A DNA stretch of 64,000 nucleotides, from NCBI RefSeq assembly GCF_013055795.1, contig NZ_JABETO010000010.1:126215-190214 (forward strand). The letters run 5' to 3'. The DNA is from Streptomyces sp. I05A-00742 (lineage in GTDB: Bacteria > Actinomycetota > Actinomycetes > Streptomycetales > Streptomycetaceae). A program made the translations under genes and the position numbers. The notes under the pieces are model-generated. The model was not told where the DNA came from, did no database searches, and was given only the letters and a program-made list of their open reading frames with translations. Position 1 is the stretch's first letter, and each line of letters begins with the position of its first letter. Positions 26,052-34,327 of this stretch are shown one piece after another.

Positions 26052-27101
26052 TCAGGAGCGCGCGTTGCGGGCCAGCTCCAGGGCGTAGGTCTCCCACCAC
26101 TCCCCCGCGTCGGGGCCGCCCTTGCAGGCGCCGTCCGACTCACCGGGCCGCTTGACCCACAGATAGGCGTCCACCAGCTTGTCGCCGGTGCGGGTGGTCG
26201 GCGGCTCCCCGAGCGCCCGCCCGGAGGGGTTGCACCAGGCCTTCTCGTGGTCGCCGTCGGAGAGCGGCCCGTTCCCGTTGCGGCTGGTGTCGATGACGAA
26301 GTGCTTGTAGCCCACCAGCGCCGAGAGCGTATGCCCGTACTCCTTGCTGGCCCGGGTGGTCTGGAAGTTGGAGACGTTGAGCGCGAAGCCGTCCGCCCGG
26401 TCGATGCCCGCGCGGCGCAGCGGTTCCGCCATCCGGTCGGCCGGGGTGACCCAGCTGGGGTTGCCCGCGTCCAGGTAGACCTTGGTCCGCGGCAGCGCCT
26501 TCAGCTTGTGGACGGCCTCCTTGAGCAGCGCGTACCGCTCCTCGTGGAATTGCTGGGGCGTACAGCCGTCCTCCATGTGCGGCAGCGCGTCGGGCTCCAG
26601 GATCACGGTGGCGCTGCGGTCGCCGATGCCGCTCGCCGCCCGGTCCAGCCAGGCCCGGTAGGAGTCGCCGTCGGCGGCACCGCCCTGCGAGTACTGGCCG
26701 CAGTCGCGGTGCGGGATGTTGTAGAGCACCAGCAGCGCGTCCCGGTCGGCCCGGTCGGCCGCCTCGGTGAAGCCGCGGGTCTGGCTCTCGGGGTCGTCCA
26801 CGCCGATCCACTCGGCGACCGGCTGCTGGGCGATCCGCCCGATCAGCCGGGCGTCCTGCTCCTTGCCGTCCTTGCGGAGCCGGGACACCTGCTGGGCGGC
26901 GGTGCCGTTGGGGTTCACCCAGAACGGGGACTGCGCCCGGGGGATCTGCGAGGGGGAGGCCGCGGAGGGTTCCGGGCGGGGGGCCGCCTCGTCGTCGGAG
27001 GAGGAGCAGCCGGCCAGGAGCGTCAGCGCGCCCACCGCGGTGGCCGTACGGATCAGGGCCGTACGGGCTCGGCGGGTGTGGCCGGTGTGACTGCCGTACA
27101 T
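26052..27101 (-). CDS. cslZ: Secreted GH6 endoglucanase-like lipoprotein CslZ
   Basis: The ATG at 27101 has GGGGGAG upstream; 349 residues. A lipoprotein signal ends in LTLLAGC. The glycoside hydrolase 6 fold is shown by LVLYNIPHRDCGQYSQGGA, ATVILEPDALPH with the catalytic acid Asp, VYLDAGNPSWV, LNVSNFQTT and VIDTSRNGNGP. It should trim beta-1,4-glucan at the cell surface, the polymer associated with CslA. Here it is convergent with glxA, with only 12 bases between stops and a GAGCCCCGGGGCTC palindrome that may act as a bidirectional terminator. Confidence 0.9.
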   Translation of the reverse strand: MYGSHTGHTRRARTALIRTATAVGALTLLAGCSSSDDEAAPRPEPSAASPSQIPRAQSPFWVNPNGTAAQQVSRLRKDGKEQDARLIGRIAQQPVAEWIGVDDPESQTRGFTEAADRADRDALLVLYNIPHRDCGQYSQGGAADGDSYRAWLDRAASGIGDRSATVILEPDALPHMEDGCTPQQFHEERYALLKEAVHKLKALPRTKVYLDAGNPSWVTPADRMAEPLRRAGIDRADGFALNVSNFQTTRASKEYGHTLSALVGYKHFVIDTSRNGNGPLSDGDHEKAWCNPSGRALGEPPTTRTGDKLVDAYLWVKRPGESDGACKGGPDAGEWWETYALELARNARS

Positions 27102-27264
27102 CCACTCCCCCTTGGAAGTACTTCCGGGAGACGCCTCGGGTCCCCTCGGGACAATGAACCGGTCGTCCCCATGCTGGCACAGCGTGTCCACGATCGTGGG
27201 CAGTCATCTCATGACATGACGACAGATCGCTCTGTCGGAGCACAATTGCCGGTTCCCGTCCGGT

Positions 27265-27927
27265 TCAGGCCCGTCCGCTTCCGGTCAGGTAGGCGGAGAC
27301 GACCACATTGGCGCTGTACTCGCGCCGGGTCCGGTCGTAGTCGCCGCCGCAGGTGATCAGCCGGAGTTCGGCCCGGGTGGCGTCACGGGGGCCGTAGACC
27401 TTCGCCGCGTCGAACCGGTCCTTGGTGAAGACGGTGACGTCCTCGACGGTGAAGTCGGCGGTGGAGCCGTCCACCCGGGTGACGGTGACCGTCTCGCCGC
27501 GCTGGAGGCCGGCGAGGTCGTAGAAGACGGCGGGCGACCGTTCGGTGTCCACGTGTCCGACGAGCACGGCCGCGCCGAGGCTGCCGGGCTGCGGGCCGCC
27601 CCGGTACCAGGCGACGGTGCCGGCCCGGTCGTACGCCGGGGGCTCCACGGCCCCCTGCGGCGTCAGGCCGTGGCCCTCGATCGGGGCGCTCAGCCCCATG
27701 GCCCGGACGGCCAGCCGCTCCGGCTGGGCGCCGGGCAGCGGGGCGTGCGGCGGGGGCAGCTCCCGCACGGGCGGGCGGCCGGCGGCGGCCACATCGCCGG
27801 TGGCGGGCCAGGTCGTGGCGGGCACCTCGGTGGCCTCGCGGCCCCACAGCCACAGGGCGAGCAGCAGGGCGGCCCAGGCCAGGCCCGTCAACAGGCGGCC
27901 GTGGCCGCTGGCACGTGGTTCGGACAT
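27265..27927 (-). CDS. Class F sortase
   Basis: This 220-residue transpeptidase has one N-terminal membrane helix (LLTGLAWAALLLALWLW) and a sortase beta-barrel. Catalytic residues: His in AAVLVGHVDTERSPAVF, Cys in AELRLITCGGDYD and Arg in RTRREYSANVVV. Class F enzymes attach exported proteins to the actinobacterial wall; their sorting signals are poorly defined. The next gene upstream in the same direction (27947-28588) encodes an exported protein with a C-terminal LAASG and membrane anchor, a good candidate substrate. The spacing is 19 bases, so they form an operon. Confidence 0.9.
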   Translation of the reverse strand: MSEPRASGHGRLLTGLAWAALLLALWLWGREATEVPATTWPATGDVAAAGRPPVRELPPPHAPLPGAQPERLAVRAMGLSAPIEGHGLTPQGAVEPPAYDRAGTVAWYRGGPQPGSLGAAVLVGHVDTERSPAVFYDLAGLQRGETVTVTRVDGSTADFTVEDVTVFTKDRFDAAKVYGPRDATRAELRLITCGGDYDRTRREYSANVVVSAYLTGSGRA

Positions 27928-27946
27928 GGCACCCGGTCGCTTCCGC

Positions 27947-28588
27947 TCACCGCCTGCCCGCTTCGGTACGTCGGCGGTACCAGATCAGACCGCCGGCGAT
28001 CGCCACGCCGACACCGCCGACCACGAGGCCCGGGGTGCCGGGCGAGCCGGAGGCGGCGAGGGGCGCGGTGCCACCGCCCCCGGCCGGGACCGGTGCGACG
28101 GGGACGCCGTGGTCGTGGTCGTGGTCCGCCCCGGCGAGCGTGCCGTGGCCGTCCAGGCCCTCGTGGCCCCGCCCGTCATGGCCGTCGTGACCGTCGCGCC
28201 CGTCACGGCCCTCGGTGAGGGAGGCGGCGCCGGCGTCCGGGACGATGATCAGCTGCCCTTCGGCGACGCCGTCCCGCCCGTCGCAGCTGATCTTGACCGG
28301 GTAGGTCCCGGCGGTGGTGGTGGAGCGGACCGTGGCCTCGGCGACGTGGCCGGTGGTGTCCCTGGTGAGCTTGGCATCGGTCACGAACGCCTCCGAGACG
28401 GCCGTGGCGCGATCGCCGGTGCACCCGGCGACGCGCACTCGCACGTCGGCCCCGGGCTTGGTGGTGACGGGGATGATTTCGACCGTTCCGGTCCTGGCGG
28501 TCACGGGATCATCGAGGGCATGGGCGGGAGCGGCACCGACGGCGACCGCCGCCAGCGCACCACAGAGTGCGGAGCGGACTGAAACCAT
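27947..28588 (-). CDS. Exported His/Asp-rich protein with sortase-like anchor
   Basis: This encodes 213 residues with a signal peptide (SALCGALAAVAVGAAPAHA). The mature part has an Ig-like beta domain (about 30-120), then a repeat-rich segment RDGRDGHDGHDGRGHEG and DHDHDHG that could bind metal ions, then a Pro/Gly linker, LAASGSPG, a membrane helix (LVVGGVGVAIAGGLIWY) and RRRTEAGRR. The last three parts have the layout of a sortase signal, with LAASG resembling the actinobacterial LAxTG motif. It lies directly upstream of the class F sortase gene. Function otherwise unknown. Confidence 0.75.
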   Translation of the reverse strand: MVSVRSALCGALAAVAVGAAPAHALDDPVTARTGTVEIIPVTTKPGADVRVRVAGCTGDRATAVSEAFVTDAKLTRDTTGHVAEATVRSTTTAGTYPVKISCDGRDGVAEGQLIIVPDAGAASLTEGRDGRDGHDGHDGRGHEGLDGHGTLAGADHDHDHGVPVAPVPAGGGGTAPLAASGSPGTPGLVVGGVGVAIAGGLIWYRRRTEAGRR

Positions 28589-28708
28589 GATGAACCTCCT
28601 GATACCTCAGAAGTTCACCTGTCGGGGACGCGCTCCGCATCCGCTCCGTGCACCCGTTACTCCAATCGGTGACGAACCGGATGTCCGTACCGCCCGGACG
28701 GCGGGCAT

Positions 28709-28743
28709 CCGGTCCCCCCGGCCGGAGCAACGGGGGGGACCGG
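28709..28743 (-). terminator. Terminator hairpin after HAD gene
   Basis: The arms CCGGTCCCCCCG (28709-28720) and CGGGGGGGACCGG (28731-28743) form a strong stem ten bases past the stop of the leftward gene at 28754. Confidence 0.65.
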
Positions 28744-28753
28744 CTCGGGAGCC

Positions 28754-29533
28754 TCAGATCAGCTCGGTGAGGTCCGCGATCGAGTCGACGACCCGGGACG
28801 GCCGGAACGGGTACCGGTCGATCTCGTCCGGCCGGGTCAGCCCGGTGAGCACCAGGAACGTCTCCATGCCGGCTTCCAGGCCGGCGAGCACGTCGGTGTC
28901 CATCCGGTCGCCGATCATGGCGCTGGTCTCCGAGTGGGCGCCGATCACATTGAGCCCGGCGCGCATCATCAGCGAGTTCGGCTTGCCGACGAAGTAGGGC
29001 TCGCGCCCGGTCGCCTTGGTGATCAGCGCGGCGACGGATCCGGTGGCGGGCAGGGCGCCCTCGGCGGACGGGCCGGTCTCGTCGGGGTTGGTGGCGATGA
29101 ACCGGGCGCCCGCGTTGATCAGACGGATGGCCTTGGTGAGCGCTTCGAACGAGTACGTCCGGGTCTCCCCCAGGACGACGTAGTCGGGGTCGGCGTCGGT
29201 GAGGACGTAGCCGATGTCGTGCAGGGCGGTGGTCAGCCCGGCCTCGCCGATGACGTACGCGGAGCCGCCCGGGCGCTGGTCGTCCAGGAACTGGGCGGTG
29301 GCCAGGGCGGAGGTCCAGATGTTGCCGACGGGCACGTCCAGGCCGATCCGCTGGAGGCGGGCGTGCAGGTCGCGCGGGGTGTAGATGGAGTTGTTGGTCA
29401 GCACGAGGAAGGGCTTCCCGGAGTCCCGGAGCCGGGCGATGAAGGCGTCCGCCCCCGGCACCGGGATGCCTTCGTGCATCAGCACACCGTCCATGTCGGT
29501 GAGCCAGGACTCGATGGGCTTGCGCTCTGCCAC
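28754..29533 (-). CDS. HAD-IIA hydrolase, NagD-like
   Basis: The GTG at 29533 has AGGAG eight bases upstream; 259 residues. HAD motif I is WLTDMDGVLMHEG, motif II LVLTNNS, motif III lysine in YFVGKPN, and motif IV IGDRMDTDVLAG; the cap is of the C2 (NagD/PNPase) type. The family dephosphorylates nucleotides or sugar phosphates. It reads in the same direction as the phosphonate operon, but a 113-base gap separates them. E. coli NagD sits among GlcNAc genes, yet GlcNAc genes are 33 kb away here, so no such link is claimed. Confidence 0.85.
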   Translation of the reverse strand: MAERKPIESWLTDMDGVLMHEGIPVPGADAFIARLRDSGKPFLVLTNNSIYTPRDLHARLQRIGLDVPVGNIWTSALATAQFLDDQRPGGSAYVIGEAGLTTALHDIGYVLTDADPDYVVLGETRTYSFEALTKAIRLINAGARFIATNPDETGPSAEGALPATGSVAALITKATGREPYFVGKPNSLMMRAGLNVIGAHSETSAMIGDRMDTDVLAGLEAGMETFLVLTGLTRPDEIDRYPFRPSRVVDSIADLTELI

Positions 29534-29646
29534 TGCGGAACTCCTGCCGTGCTGGGCCCGCCGCCGGGCCCGCGGGCCCTCGCCGGATGTCGGGGACGAA
29601 CCGGAACCGGCGGGGCTCGCCCGCCGGACCGGCACCTCCAGCCTAG

Positions 29647-30696
29647 TCAGCCCGTGGTGGCGGCCTTCCAGGCGTCGACGTAGGAGGTGAGGTTGCGGTC
29701 GATGTCCGCCCAGTCCGGGCGGAAGATCTCGGTTCCCTTCATGATCTCCGCGAGCGCCGCCGCGTTCCTGTCGGTCGCCTTCACATCCGTACGGGCCGCG
29801 AAGCCGCCCGCCGCCGAGGAGACCTGCCGCTGCACGTCCTCGGAGAGCAGGAAGTCGAGGAACTTCTTGGCGTTCCCGCTGTGCGGTGCCTTCCGCACCA
29901 GCCCGGCGGCGTACGGGAGGGAGAACGTGGTGGGCTTCCCGGCAGCGCCCGCGGGGAAGAAGATGCCCTGGTCGCGCAGGGTCGTCATCCGGGCGAAGTT
30001 CATCTGGACGTCGCCGTTGGCGACCAGGAGTTCGCCCTTGTCCGTCTTGGGGGCGAGCTGGCCGGTGGAGGAGGACGGGCCGACGTTGTTCTTCTGGAGC
30101 TTCCCGAGGAAGTCCATCGCCGCGTCCTTGCCGCCGAAGTCGTGCATCGCCTTGACCAGCACGGCCGTTCCGTCGCCCGCGACGCCGGGGGTGGAGTACT
30201 GGAGCTTGCCCTTGAACTTCGCGTCCAGCAGGTCGTTCCAGGTCTTCGGCGGGGACTTCAGCTGCTTCGTGTTGTAGATGAAGCAGAAGTAGTTGTTGAC
30301 GACCGACGTCCACTTCCCCGCGGGGTCCTTGTCCCCTGCGGCGACCTTGTCGGACCCCTGGGGCCGGTACTCCTGGAGGAGTCCCTTGCCGTCGGCCTGC
30401 TGGATGAACGGCGGGAGCGTGACGATCACGTCGGCCTTGGTGTTGCTCCGCTCCCGGGCCAGGCGCTGCACCATCTCGCCCGAGCCGCCCTCGACGTACT
30501 TCACCTTGACGCCGGTCCTCTTCTCGAAGTCCCGGAACACCCGGTCGTAGAACCCGGATCCGTCCTCGGCCCGCAGGCCGTCCGCGCTGTAGACGGTGAT
30601 CTCCTTGGCGTCGGGGTCCGTGCCGCCGCCGCAGGCGGTGAGGGAGGCGCCCAGGGCAAGGACGACGGCGATCGGTCCGGGGGATCTGCGAGGCAT
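29647..30696 (-). CDS. ABC substrate-binding lipoprotein, 2-aminoethylphosphonate type
   Basis: The ATG at 30696 follows AGGAG; 349 residues with a lipoprotein signal ending SLTACGGG. The body is an iron/phosphonate-type periplasmic-binding fold (EITVYSADGLRAE, KVKYVEGGSGEMVQRL). The region KLQKNNVGPSSSTGQLAP with ANGDVQMNFARM closely resembles PhnS proteins for 2-aminoethylphosphonate. It captures the substrate for the two permeases and the ATPase encoded upstream in the same transcript. Iron binding is less likely because the tyrosine ligands of Fe proteins are not apparent. Confidence 0.85.
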   Translation of the reverse strand: MPRRSPGPIAVVLALGASLTACGGGTDPDAKEITVYSADGLRAEDGSGFYDRVFRDFEKRTGVKVKYVEGGSGEMVQRLARERSNTKADVIVTLPPFIQQADGKGLLQEYRPQGSDKVAAGDKDPAGKWTSVVNNYFCFIYNTKQLKSPPKTWNDLLDAKFKGKLQYSTPGVAGDGTAVLVKAMHDFGGKDAAMDFLGKLQKNNVGPSSSTGQLAPKTDKGELLVANGDVQMNFARMTTLRDQGIFFPAGAAGKPTTFSLPYAAGLVRKAPHSGNAKKFLDFLLSEDVQRQVSSAAGGFAARTDVKATDRNAAALAEIMKGTEIFRPDWADIDRNLTSYVDAWKAATTG

Positions 30697-30737
30697 GGCG
30701 GAACTCCTGTTGCGGGAGGGCACGGTGGGGTCGGGGT

Positions 30738-31535
30738 TCAGCGGTACGAGGCCCGGGTGCGGATCCGGCCGACGGCGAGCAGCGCCAGCAGCGTCGTGCC
30801 CGTGAGGACGACGGCGAGGGCCGCGCCGGGGAAGAGCGCGCCGCGGTCGGTGAAGGCGAAGATCTTCACGGGGAGGGGCAGCCAGTCGGGCGGGTAGAGC
30901 ATCATGGTGGCGCTCAACTCGCCCATGGACAGGGCGAAGCAGAGCCCGCCGGCGGCGGTCAGGGACGGCAGCAGCAAAGGCAGTTTCACCCACAGCAGGA
31001 CGTACGCCGGGGAGGCGCCGAGGCTCGCGGCGGCCTGTTCGTACGCCGGGTCGAGGCGGGCGAGCGCCGCCGTCACCGACTGGTACGCGAAGGCCGTCAC
31101 CAGGACGGTGTGCGCGACGACGACGATCTGCGGCGTCCCGTTGAGCAGCAGGGGCGGCTCGGAGAAGGCGACCAGCAGCGACAGCCCGACGACGACGGAC
31201 GGGACGGCCACGGGCAGCAGGAACAGCCCGTCGACCACCCGCCGCCCGCGCGCCCGCAGGCCGCCGGCCGCGAGGGCCGCCCAGGTGCCCAGGACGAGCG
31301 CGAGCGCGCTCGCGGCGAGGGCGGTGAGCAGGCTGGTGGTGAGGGCGTCGAGGGCGTCGCCCCGGAGGGCGGCCCGGTAGTGCGCCGTCGTCGCGCCGGA
31401 GGGCAGGGCGCCGCTCCAGCGCGTCGCGAACGAGGCGGCGACGATCACCAGGAAGGGCAGTGCGAAGACCGGCAGGAAGAGCACGAAGAAGACGGCCCAC
31501 GCCAGGCAGCGGGCGGCGCGGCTATGCACGAGCAC
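30738..31535 (-). CDS. ABC permease (phosphonate uptake), second subunit
   Basis: This 265-residue inner-membrane permease has about six helices and the EAA loop YEQAAASLGASPAYVLLWVKLPLLLP, which contacts the ATPase. It overlaps the upstream permease gene by 14 bases and pairs with it as a heterodimer. The gene order binding protein, permease, permease, ATPase (read from the far end) is that of 2-aminoethylphosphonate transporters. Confidence 0.85.
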   Translation of the reverse strand: MLVHSRAARCLAWAVFFVLFLPVFALPFLVIVAASFATRWSGALPSGATTAHYRAALRGDALDALTTSLLTALAASALALVLGTWAALAAGGLRARGRRVVDGLFLLPVAVPSVVVGLSLLVAFSEPPLLLNGTPQIVVVAHTVLVTAFAYQSVTAALARLDPAYEQAAASLGASPAYVLLWVKLPLLLPSLTAAGGLCFALSMGELSATMMLYPPDWLPLPVKIFAFTDRGALFPGAALAVVLTGTTLLALLAVGRIRTRASYR

Positions 31536-32496
31536 GGCGGATGCCTCCTGGTTCTGCGGCGCCCCGGCGGGCGTTCCCGCGGAGCACGAGGGCGCGGTAG
31601 AGGGAATAGAGGGCCACGGAGAGGGCGATGTTGACGACCGCGACGACGCACGCGCCGGTCCAGTCGCCGTCGAGGATCGCCTTGCCGTAGACGAGCATCG
31701 GGAGCGTGGTGACGTCCTTGGCGCCCGTGAACAGCACGATCCCGAACTCGTTCAGGCACATCACCAGCACCAGCGAGCCGCCGGCGGCCAGGGAGGGCAG
31801 CGCCTCGGGCAGGATCACCTGCCGCACGATGCGCGGCGCCCGCGCGCCGAGCGAGGCCGCCGCCTCCACCTGTGCCGTCTCCACCTGGGAGAAGGCAGCC
31901 AGCAGCGGCCTCATGACGAACGGTGTGAAGTAGGTGACCTCGGCGAGCAGGACGCCCCACGGCGTGTGGAGGAAGGCGAACGGCCCGGTGGCGGCGCCGG
32001 TGACGTCGGTCCAGAGGCCGTTGGCCATGCCGACGGTGCCGTAGATGAAGAGCAGGGCGAGAGTGATGAGGAAGGAGGGGAAGGAGAGGAAGACATCGAT
32101 GAACCGGCTGACCGCCCTGCTCCCGGGGAAGGGCACGAACGCGACCACCAGCGCCAGCACGAAGCCGGCCAACAGGGCCCCGGCGGTGGCCCCGAGAGCG
32201 ATGAGCACGGTGGTGACGAGGGCGTCGAGGAACGCCGGCTGGGCGAGGACGTCCCGGTAGGCGGCCACGGACAGGCCGTCGGAGCCGTCGGGGGTGAGGG
32301 ACTGCCGGACGAGCAGGGCGAGCGGGTAGAGGAAGAACAGCCCGAGGACGGCGAGGGGCGGCAGCAGCGGCGCGAGCCGGAGCAGCCGTCTCCCGGAGGG
32401 TGCGGAACCGGTCGTCCGGGGCGCGGGAACCGCCCGTTCCCCGGTGTGCTCCCGCCCCGGACCACCGGTTCCGGTCTCCACGCGGACGCTACTCAT
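31522..32496 (-). CDS. ABC permease (phosphonate uptake), first subunit
   Basis: This 324-residue membrane protein has a Pro/Gly-rich cytoplasmic N-terminus of about 40 residues, about six helices and the EAA loop VEAAASLGARAPRIVRQVILPEALP. It overlaps the ATPase gene by 8 bases and the second permease gene by 14 bases, so all are translationally coupled. It forms the membrane channel for the phosphonate importer. Confidence 0.85.
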   Translation of the reverse strand: MSSVRVETGTGGPGREHTGERAVPAPRTTGSAPSGRRLLRLAPLLPPLAVLGLFFLYPLALLVRQSLTPDGSDGLSVAAYRDVLAQPAFLDALVTTVLIALGATAGALLAGFVLALVVAFVPFPGSRAVSRFIDVFLSFPSFLITLALLFIYGTVGMANGLWTDVTGAATGPFAFLHTPWGVLLAEVTYFTPFVMRPLLAAFSQVETAQVEAAASLGARAPRIVRQVILPEALPSLAAGGSLVLVMCLNEFGIVLFTGAKDVTTLPMLVYGKAILDGDWTGACVVAVVNIALSVALYSLYRALVLRGNARRGAAEPGGIRRARA

Positions 32497-33571
32497 GCCG
32501 TGTCCCCGGAGGGAGGAGCGCCGCGTCCTCGGAGGCGAAGTGCAGGGTCACCGAGGCGCCAGGCCGCGGCGCCTCCCGCAGTTCCCTTACGTCGGCGGTC
32601 ACTTGGTGGCCGGCCGCGTCCACGGTCAGCCGGTGGTGGGTGCCCCGCCACTGGGCCTCGACGAGCGTGCCCGGCAGCGCGTTCGGCCCGTCGCCGAGCC
32701 CGACGAGGTGGGGCCGCAGGCACAGGGTGGCCGTGTCGCCGGGGGACGCTGCGCCGGCCGGTACGTCCGGCAGCGCGACGCCGCCGAGCCGCACCCCCCG
32801 TTCGGCCACCGTCACCGGCAGGAGGTTCGCGCCGCCGACGAAGGCGGCCGTGAAGGCGGTGCGCGGGCGGCGGTAGAGGTCCTGCGGGGTGCCGCAGTCC
32901 CGCAGCCGGGCACGGTCCATGATCGCGATGCGGTCGGCGAGGGTGAGGGCCTCGGTCTGGTCGTGGGTGACGTAGAGCATCGAGACGCCGGGCATCTCGC
33001 GGTGCAGCCGGGCCAGTTCGGCGAGCATGCCGGAGCGCAGCTGCGCGTCGAGCGCGGACAGCGGTTCGTCGAGCAGCAGGACGTCCGGACGGACGGCCAG
33101 CGCCCGGGCGATGGCGACGCGCTGCTGCTGGCCGCCGGACAGTTCGCGCGGGTAGCGGCGGGCGTAGGCGGTCATCCCGGTCATCTCCAGCGCCTCGGCG
33201 ACCCGCCGGGCGATATCGGCGCGCGAGGTCTTCGGGCCCTGGGGGCGGGTCCGTTGTGCCTTCGGTCCGAAGGCGACGTTGGCGTCGACGCGCAGGTGCG
33301 GGAAGAGGGCGTACTGCTGCACGACCATCCCCACCCCGCGCCGGTGCGGTGCCAGCCCGGTCACGTCGCGGTCGCCGATGAACACCCGCCCGGCGGACGG
33401 CCGGACGAAGCCGGCGACGGCCCGCAGGGCAGTGGTCTTGCCCGAGCCGGAGGGGCCGAGGAGGGCCATGACCTCGCCGGGTTCGACGGTGAGGTCGAGG
33501 CCGTCGAGGACGGTCGTGCGGCCGTAGGCGACGGAGACGCCGTCGAAGCGGATGCCGCTGCCGCCGCTCAC
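32489..33571 (-). CDS. ABC transporter ATPase (phosphonate uptake)
   Basis: This encodes 360 residues with Walker A LLGPSGSGKTTALRAV, the Q-loop region VVQQYALFPHL, signature LSGGQQQRVAIARALAV, Walker B LLLDEPLSALD and the H-loop YVTHDQTEAL. A C-terminal TOBE domain (about residues 270-345) is present as in spermidine, iron and phosphonate importers. It powers the permease pair encoded just downstream. The start overlaps the phosphonatase-like gene by four bases. Confidence 0.9.
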   Translation of the reverse strand: MSGGSGIRFDGVSVAYGRTTVLDGLDLTVEPGEVMALLGPSGSGKTTALRAVAGFVRPSAGRVFIGDRDVTGLAPHRRGVGMVVQQYALFPHLRVDANVAFGPKAQRTRPQGPKTSRADIARRVAEALEMTGMTAYARRYPRELSGGQQQRVAIARALAVRPDVLLLDEPLSALDAQLRSGMLAELARLHREMPGVSMLYVTHDQTEALTLADRIAIMDRARLRDCGTPQDLYRRPRTAFTAAFVGGANLLPVTVAERGVRLGGVALPDVPAGAASPGDTATLCLRPHLVGLGDGPNALPGTLVEAQWRGTHHRLTVDAAGHQVTADVRELREAPRPGASVTLHFASEDAALLPPGTRHE

Positions 33572-34320
33572 GTGACGGCTCCCGTCGCGGTCGGGCGCTC
33601 GAACGCGGCGATGGCGGCCGGCAGTTCGGCGACCGAGCCGAGCACATGCGTCGCACCCGCCCCGCGCAGCGCGTCGGCACCGTGCGCACCGGTCAGCACG
33701 CCCGCCACCAGCGAGGCTCCGGCGCGGCGGCCGCTCAGCACGTCGTACGCGGTGTCGCCGGCCACCGCGACGTCCGCCACCGCCTCCGCGCCACGGGTGC
33801 GCAGCAGCGCCGTGAGGACGAGGTCGGGGTACGGGCGGCCGCGGCCGCCGGCGTCGGCCGGGCAGAGGGTGAGGTCGGCGAGGCCGTCCCAGCCCAGGGC
33901 GGAGAGCAGGGCGTCCTGGGTGCCCCGAGCGAATCCGGTGGTCAGCACCACCGTCCGGCCCTCGGCGCGCAGCCGTTCGACGGCCTGCCGGGCGCCGGGG
34001 ACGGGTGCGCAGTGGCCGTCGGCCACCAGCCGCCCGTACGCCTCCTCGAACACCGCGTTGGCGTGCCGGGCCCGGGCCTCGTCGCCCCCGCAGAGGTGAC
34101 GGAAGACGGAGATCTTCGACTCGCCCATCGTGGCGCGGACATGGGCGAGGTGGCCGGCGTACGCCGCCGAACCGGGCCCGGCGCCGAGCGCGCGGGCCGA
34201 CGCCTCGCCGAAGACCCGTTCCACGAGGCCGTCGTCGGCGACGGTGGTCCCGGCCATGTCCAGGACGACCAGGGTGATACGCCTGTTCCCGGCTTCTTCC
34301 GGTGCCCTCTGCTCGTTCAC
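33568..34320 (-). CDS. Phosphonatase-like HAD hydrolase
   Basis: This encodes 250 residues. HAD motif I is VVLDMAGTTVADDG, the AGT form typical of phosphonatases rather than ordinary HAD phosphatases. The segment HVRATMGESKISVFRHL places a lysine where phosphonoacetaldehyde hydrolase keeps its Schiff-base lysine, though PhnX itself has a different flanking sequence. Motifs II (VLTTGFARG) and IV (VAGDTAYDVLSG) are present. It probably splits the C-P bond of phosphonoacetaldehyde or a close relative. It overlaps the ATPase gene and is followed upstream by the FAD oxidase gene, forming one catabolic operon. Confidence 0.85.
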   Translation of the reverse strand: MNEQRAPEEAGNRRITLVVLDMAGTTVADDGLVERVFGEASARALGAGPGSAAYAGHLAHVRATMGESKISVFRHLCGGDEARARHANAVFEEAYGRLVADGHCAPVPGARQAVERLRAEGRTVVLTTGFARGTQDALLSALGWDGLADLTLCPADAGGRGRPYPDLVLTALLRTRGAEAVADVAVAGDTAYDVLSGRRAGASLVAGVLTGAHGADALRGAGATHVLGSVAELPAAIAAFERPTATGAVT

Positions 34321-34327
34321 TCCCGCC

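Noticed and set aside
28754-30313. Long frames fused upstream to real genes (for example the 519-codon frame over the HAD gene)
   Set aside because: The upstream parts are Arg/Pro-rich translations of other genes' other frames. Internal GTG/ATG starts with ribosome binding sites match the family N-termini.
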